From JASGDB01 sp049841315 (GTDB lineage: Bacteria > Bacteroidota > Bacteroidia > Flavobacteriales > Weeksellaceae): a stretch of DNA of 23,981 nucleotides. This document shows positions 21,832 to 23,981 of this stretch, one piece after another. Each line of letters opens with the position of its first letter. Position 1 is the stretch's first letter. Under the pieces are notes generated by a model. That model was not told the origin of the DNA, did no database searches, and saw only the letters and a program-made list of their open reading frames with translations. Location: assembly GCA_049841315.1 (NCBI GenBank), contig JASGDB010000045.1, positions 1 to 23,981 of the forward strand, written 5' to 3'. The translations under genes and the position numbers were made by a program.

Positions 21832-23697
21832 ATGTACAAAGGATTTCTTCTCGTTTTTTCTCTTGTTTTTTCCGTGTTTTCTGCACAGCAAAATACTTAT
21901 TATCAACAGCATGCAAAGTATAAAATGGAGATAGATGTAAACGCTGAAAACTACACCTATTCCGGAAAGCAGACCATTACGTATACCAATAATTCTCCCG
22001 ACAAGTTGGATGTAGTCTATTTTCATCTGTACTGGAATGCCTTCAAAAAAGGTTCGATGATGGACCAGCGCGTAACCTCACAGGGAAAAAACGGCGACGG
22101 AAGACTTCAGCAGAACGGAATCTCAAGGCTGGCATCTATTCCCGATGAAGAAGAGGGAGCACAGAATATCCACTGGATTAAGCAGAACGGAAAAAACCTC
22201 CGTTTTGAAATTCAGGAAACCATAATGAAAGTACACCTCAATCAGCCCATTCAGCCGAATTCTTCCACCTCTTTCAGCATGGAATGGGATGCGAATATAC
22301 CGATGCAAATCCGCAGAAGCGGAAGAAACAACCGGGAAGGCATCGAAATGTCCATGACACAATGGTATCCTAAAATTGCGGAATACGATTACGACGGCTG
22401 GGCAACTTTCGACTATGTGGGAAGAGAATTTCATGCACCTTTTTCGGACTTTGATGTTACCATAAAAATTAACAAAGACTACATTGTGGGCGCAGGAGGC
22501 ATTCTTGAAAACCCCGATGAAGTAAGAGGTTACAACGAAAACACCAATATAAAATACGATGAAAACAATAAGGCAGAATGGAAATGGAAAGCCAAAAATA
22601 TTCTCGATTTTGCTTGGGCTGCAGACCCGGATTATACAGTGGAACATTTCAGTGTTTTAGACGGACCGAAAGTATATTATGTTTACCAAAAATCCGAAAA
22701 AACAGCATTTTGGGAAGAATCCAAACCTTACATTATTAAATTTTTCCAGCTGATGAACGCCACGTTCGGGAGCTATGAATACCCGACGTATTCGTTCGTT
22801 CAGGGCGGAGACGGCGGAATGGAATACGGAATGTGCACACTGCTGCTCGGAGAAGCCAAAACACTGGAAGGGTTGGTAGATTTGATGGTTCACGAAGGCG
22901 GACATTCTTGGTTTCAGCAGATGATGGGCAACAACGAAAGCATGCGCCCGTGGATGGATGAAGGTTTCACGAGCTATGCGGAAGATTTGGTGATGCACCG
23001 GCTTTTCCCTCCGGCAGAACCAAAACCGAATCCTTTTACCGGAGCGGTAAACAGTTATGTAAAATTCACCAAAAGCGGACTGGAAGAGCCCGCAGTCTGG
23101 CTCGGCGACCACCACGACAACGGAACGGCTTATTCCGTGTCTTCTTATGTAAAAGGAGAATTGTATCTCGTACAACTCGGTTACATCATGGGCGAGCAAA
23201 ATCTTTCCGCAGTGATGAAAGAATATTTTAATCAATGGAAAATGAAACATCCCACCGACCGCGATTTTCTTCATATTGCCCAAAAAGTTTCGGGAATGGA
23301 TTTGAAATGGTTTCATCATTACTGGATTAATACCACGAAAACCATTGACTATGCTGTGAAAAATGTAAGCCATCATGATGATGTTACCGTGATTACTTTA
23401 GAAAACAAAGGCGGAATCCCCATGCCTGTCGATTTTTCGGTTCTGACGAAAGACAAAAAGGTAATTAACTACCATATCCCGATGAACATGACACATACAT
23501 GGAAAACAAAAGATATTTACGGCGATTTTAAAACCCTCGATTATTGGGCATGGACACAAAAAGAATATACCTTTACCATTCCTTACTCCAACGAAGAAAT
23601 CACAGCATTGGGGATTGATTTTTCAAAGCGTTTGGCAGATGTAAATCCGGAGGACAACATCGTGGAAGTAAAACAACAAGAGCCGGGTAAAAAGTAA
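21832..23697 (+). CDS. Secreted M1-family zinc metallopeptidase
   Basis: A 621-residue gluzincin aminopeptidase exported by a Sec signal peptide (MYKGFLLVFSLVFSVFSAQQ, cleavage near residue 18). The N-terminal beta-sandwich spans about 25-270. The catalytic domain carries GGDGGMEYGM (325-334), the family's exopeptidase substrate-binding motif with Tyr where GAMEN has Asn. The zinc site HEGGH has His354, Glu355 and His358, and the third ligand Glu377 is in WMDEGFTSYAE, the exact HExxH-x18-E spacing. A Tyr-containing stretch GTAYSVSSYVKGELYL probably supplies the catalytic Tyr. No type IX secretion C-terminal domain is seen, so the protein is probably periplasmic. It degrades peptides, presumably for nutrition. 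The 67-bp array starts 27 bp after its stop. Confidence 0.94.
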   Translation: MYKGFLLVFSLVFSVFSAQQNTYYQQHAKYKMEIDVNAENYTYSGKQTITYTNNSPDKLDVVYFHLYWNAFKKGSMMDQRVTSQGKNGDGRLQQNGISRLASIPDEEEGAQNIHWIKQNGKNLRFEIQETIMKVHLNQPIQPNSSTSFSMEWDANIPMQIRRSGRNNREGIEMSMTQWYPKIAEYDYDGWATFDYVGREFHAPFSDFDVTIKINKDYIVGAGGILENPDEVRGYNENTNIKYDENNKAEWKWKAKNILDFAWAADPDYTVEHFSVLDGPKVYYVYQKSEKTAFWEESKPYIIKFFQLMNATFGSYEYPTYSFVQGGDGGMEYGMCTLLLGEAKTLEGLVDLMVHEGGHSWFQQMMGNNESMRPWMDEGFTSYAEDLVMHRLFPPAEPKPNPFTGAVNSYVKFTKSGLEEPAVWLGDHHDNGTAYSVSSYVKGELYLVQLGYIMGEQNLSAVMKEYFNQWKMKHPTDRDFLHIAQKVSGMDLKWFHHYWINTTKTIDYAVKNVSHHDDVTVITLENKGGIPMPVDFSVLTKDKKVINYHIPMNMTHTWKTKDIYGDFKTLDYWAWTQKEYTFTIPYSNEEITALGIDFSKRLADVNPEDNIVEVKQQEPGKK

Positions 23698-23723
23698 AAA
23701 GAGCCAAGTAGGTGAAGCCCACA

Positions 23724-23981
23724 GAGCCACGAAGTGGCGACATCAACAGCATTGGGTGTAGAATGAATAAACAAAAAGCAAATTCCAAATAAGCCACGAA
23801 GGGGCGACATCAACAGCATTGGATGTAGAATAAATAAACAAAAAACAAATTCCAAATAAGCCCCGAAGGGGCGACATCAACAGCATTGGGTGTAGAATGA
23901 ATAAACAAAAAGCAAATTCCAAATAAGCCCCGAAGGGGCGACATCAACAGCATTGGGTGTAGAATGAATAAACAAAAAGCA
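23724..23981. repeat. 67-bp tandem repeat array, truncated by window end
   Basis: Three full units (23724-23790, 23791-23857, 23858-23924) and 57 bases of a fourth (23925-23981) follow each other with no spacer. Each unit starts with a 5-bp hairpin with a GAA loop (GCCCCGAAGGGGC in units 3 and 4), then GACATCAACAGCATTGG and an A-rich stretch. Units differ at only a few positions. Unit 1 has the hairpin GCCACGAAGTGGC, a paired change that keeps the stem, and unit 2 has only one side changed. The period is not a multiple of three, so it does not encode a repeated peptide. A decayed related stretch may lie at 23701-23723. Confidence 0.93.

Noticed and set aside
23583..23855. Minus-strand open frame whose translation seems to repeat a Leu/Phe-rich peptide near the right end
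   Set aside because: It overlaps the peptidase end and the array. The 67-bp period is not divisible by three, so the frame shifts at each unit and the apparent peptide repeat comes from the DNA repeat only.
23724..23981. CRISPR array
   Set aside because: The units are contiguous 67-bp tandem copies with no unique spacers, and no cas gene is near.

Overview
The window looks like a piece of a chromosome from a Flavobacteriia bacterium, most likely a Chryseobacterium-like member of the Weeksellaceae. This rests on AT-rich DNA with lysine/asparagine-rich proteins, several Bacteroidetes-type promoters (TAnnTTTG -7 box, in a few places with a TTG 17-21 nt upstream), an XrtF-type exosortase with its flavobacterial partner gene, and generally no Shine-Dalgarno sequences. 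The taxonomic call is inference; no rRNA or other marker lies in the window. I found no tRNA, rRNA, insertion sequence, prophage or CRISPR array.

Layout. (1) 1-6000, plus strand: a TonB-dependent outer-membrane receptor, a small four-helix membrane protein, aspartate-semialdehyde dehydrogenase (asd), a small antitoxin-like protein without a toxin, and a CDF cation-efflux transporter. (2) 6033-9494, minus strand: an apparent operon reading HMG-CoA lyase-like enzyme, lipoprotein, two-domain sulfurtransferase, then (from its own promoter) exosortase xrtF and its associated membrane protein. (3) 9689-10954, plus: peptidase T. (4) 10990-17583, minus: a surface-glycan cluster with two hexapeptide-repeat acyltransferases, a GT4, two GT2-like glycosyltransferases, a membrane acyltransferase-3 and, near its head, an AAA_14/DUF4143 ATPase that does not fit the pathway. 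A third GT2 is transcribed divergently at 17657-18658. (5) 18701-23697, plus: a PolB-like 3'-5' exonuclease, a DUF59/MIP18 iron-sulfur assembly protein, IMP dehydrogenase (guaB) and a secreted M1 metallopeptidase. (6) 23724-23981: a 67-bp tandem array running off the window.

How the genes fit together. Asd, GuaB and PepT are housekeeping metabolism. The glycan genes overlap or abut (ATGA and TAATG junctions) and probably make and decorate one surface polysaccharide or lipid-linked glycan, but no flippase, polymerase or priming transferase is present, so the cluster is partial or works with genes elsewhere. XrtF is a membrane transpeptidase-like enzyme whose protein targets are, to my knowledge, not established; no obvious target is in the window.

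The least explained material is non-coding: the 67-bp array, whose units keep a hairpin through a paired base change; several small hairpins with a TTTCA loop on both sides of guaB; a long AT-rich hairpin next to a promoter before the DUF59 gene; and a 337-bp gap after guaB with a terminator-like hairpin that follows no gene. Among the proteins, the toxin-less antitoxin, XrtF and its partner, and the ATPase sitting 2 nt ahead of a glycosyltransferase are the best candidates for follow-up.
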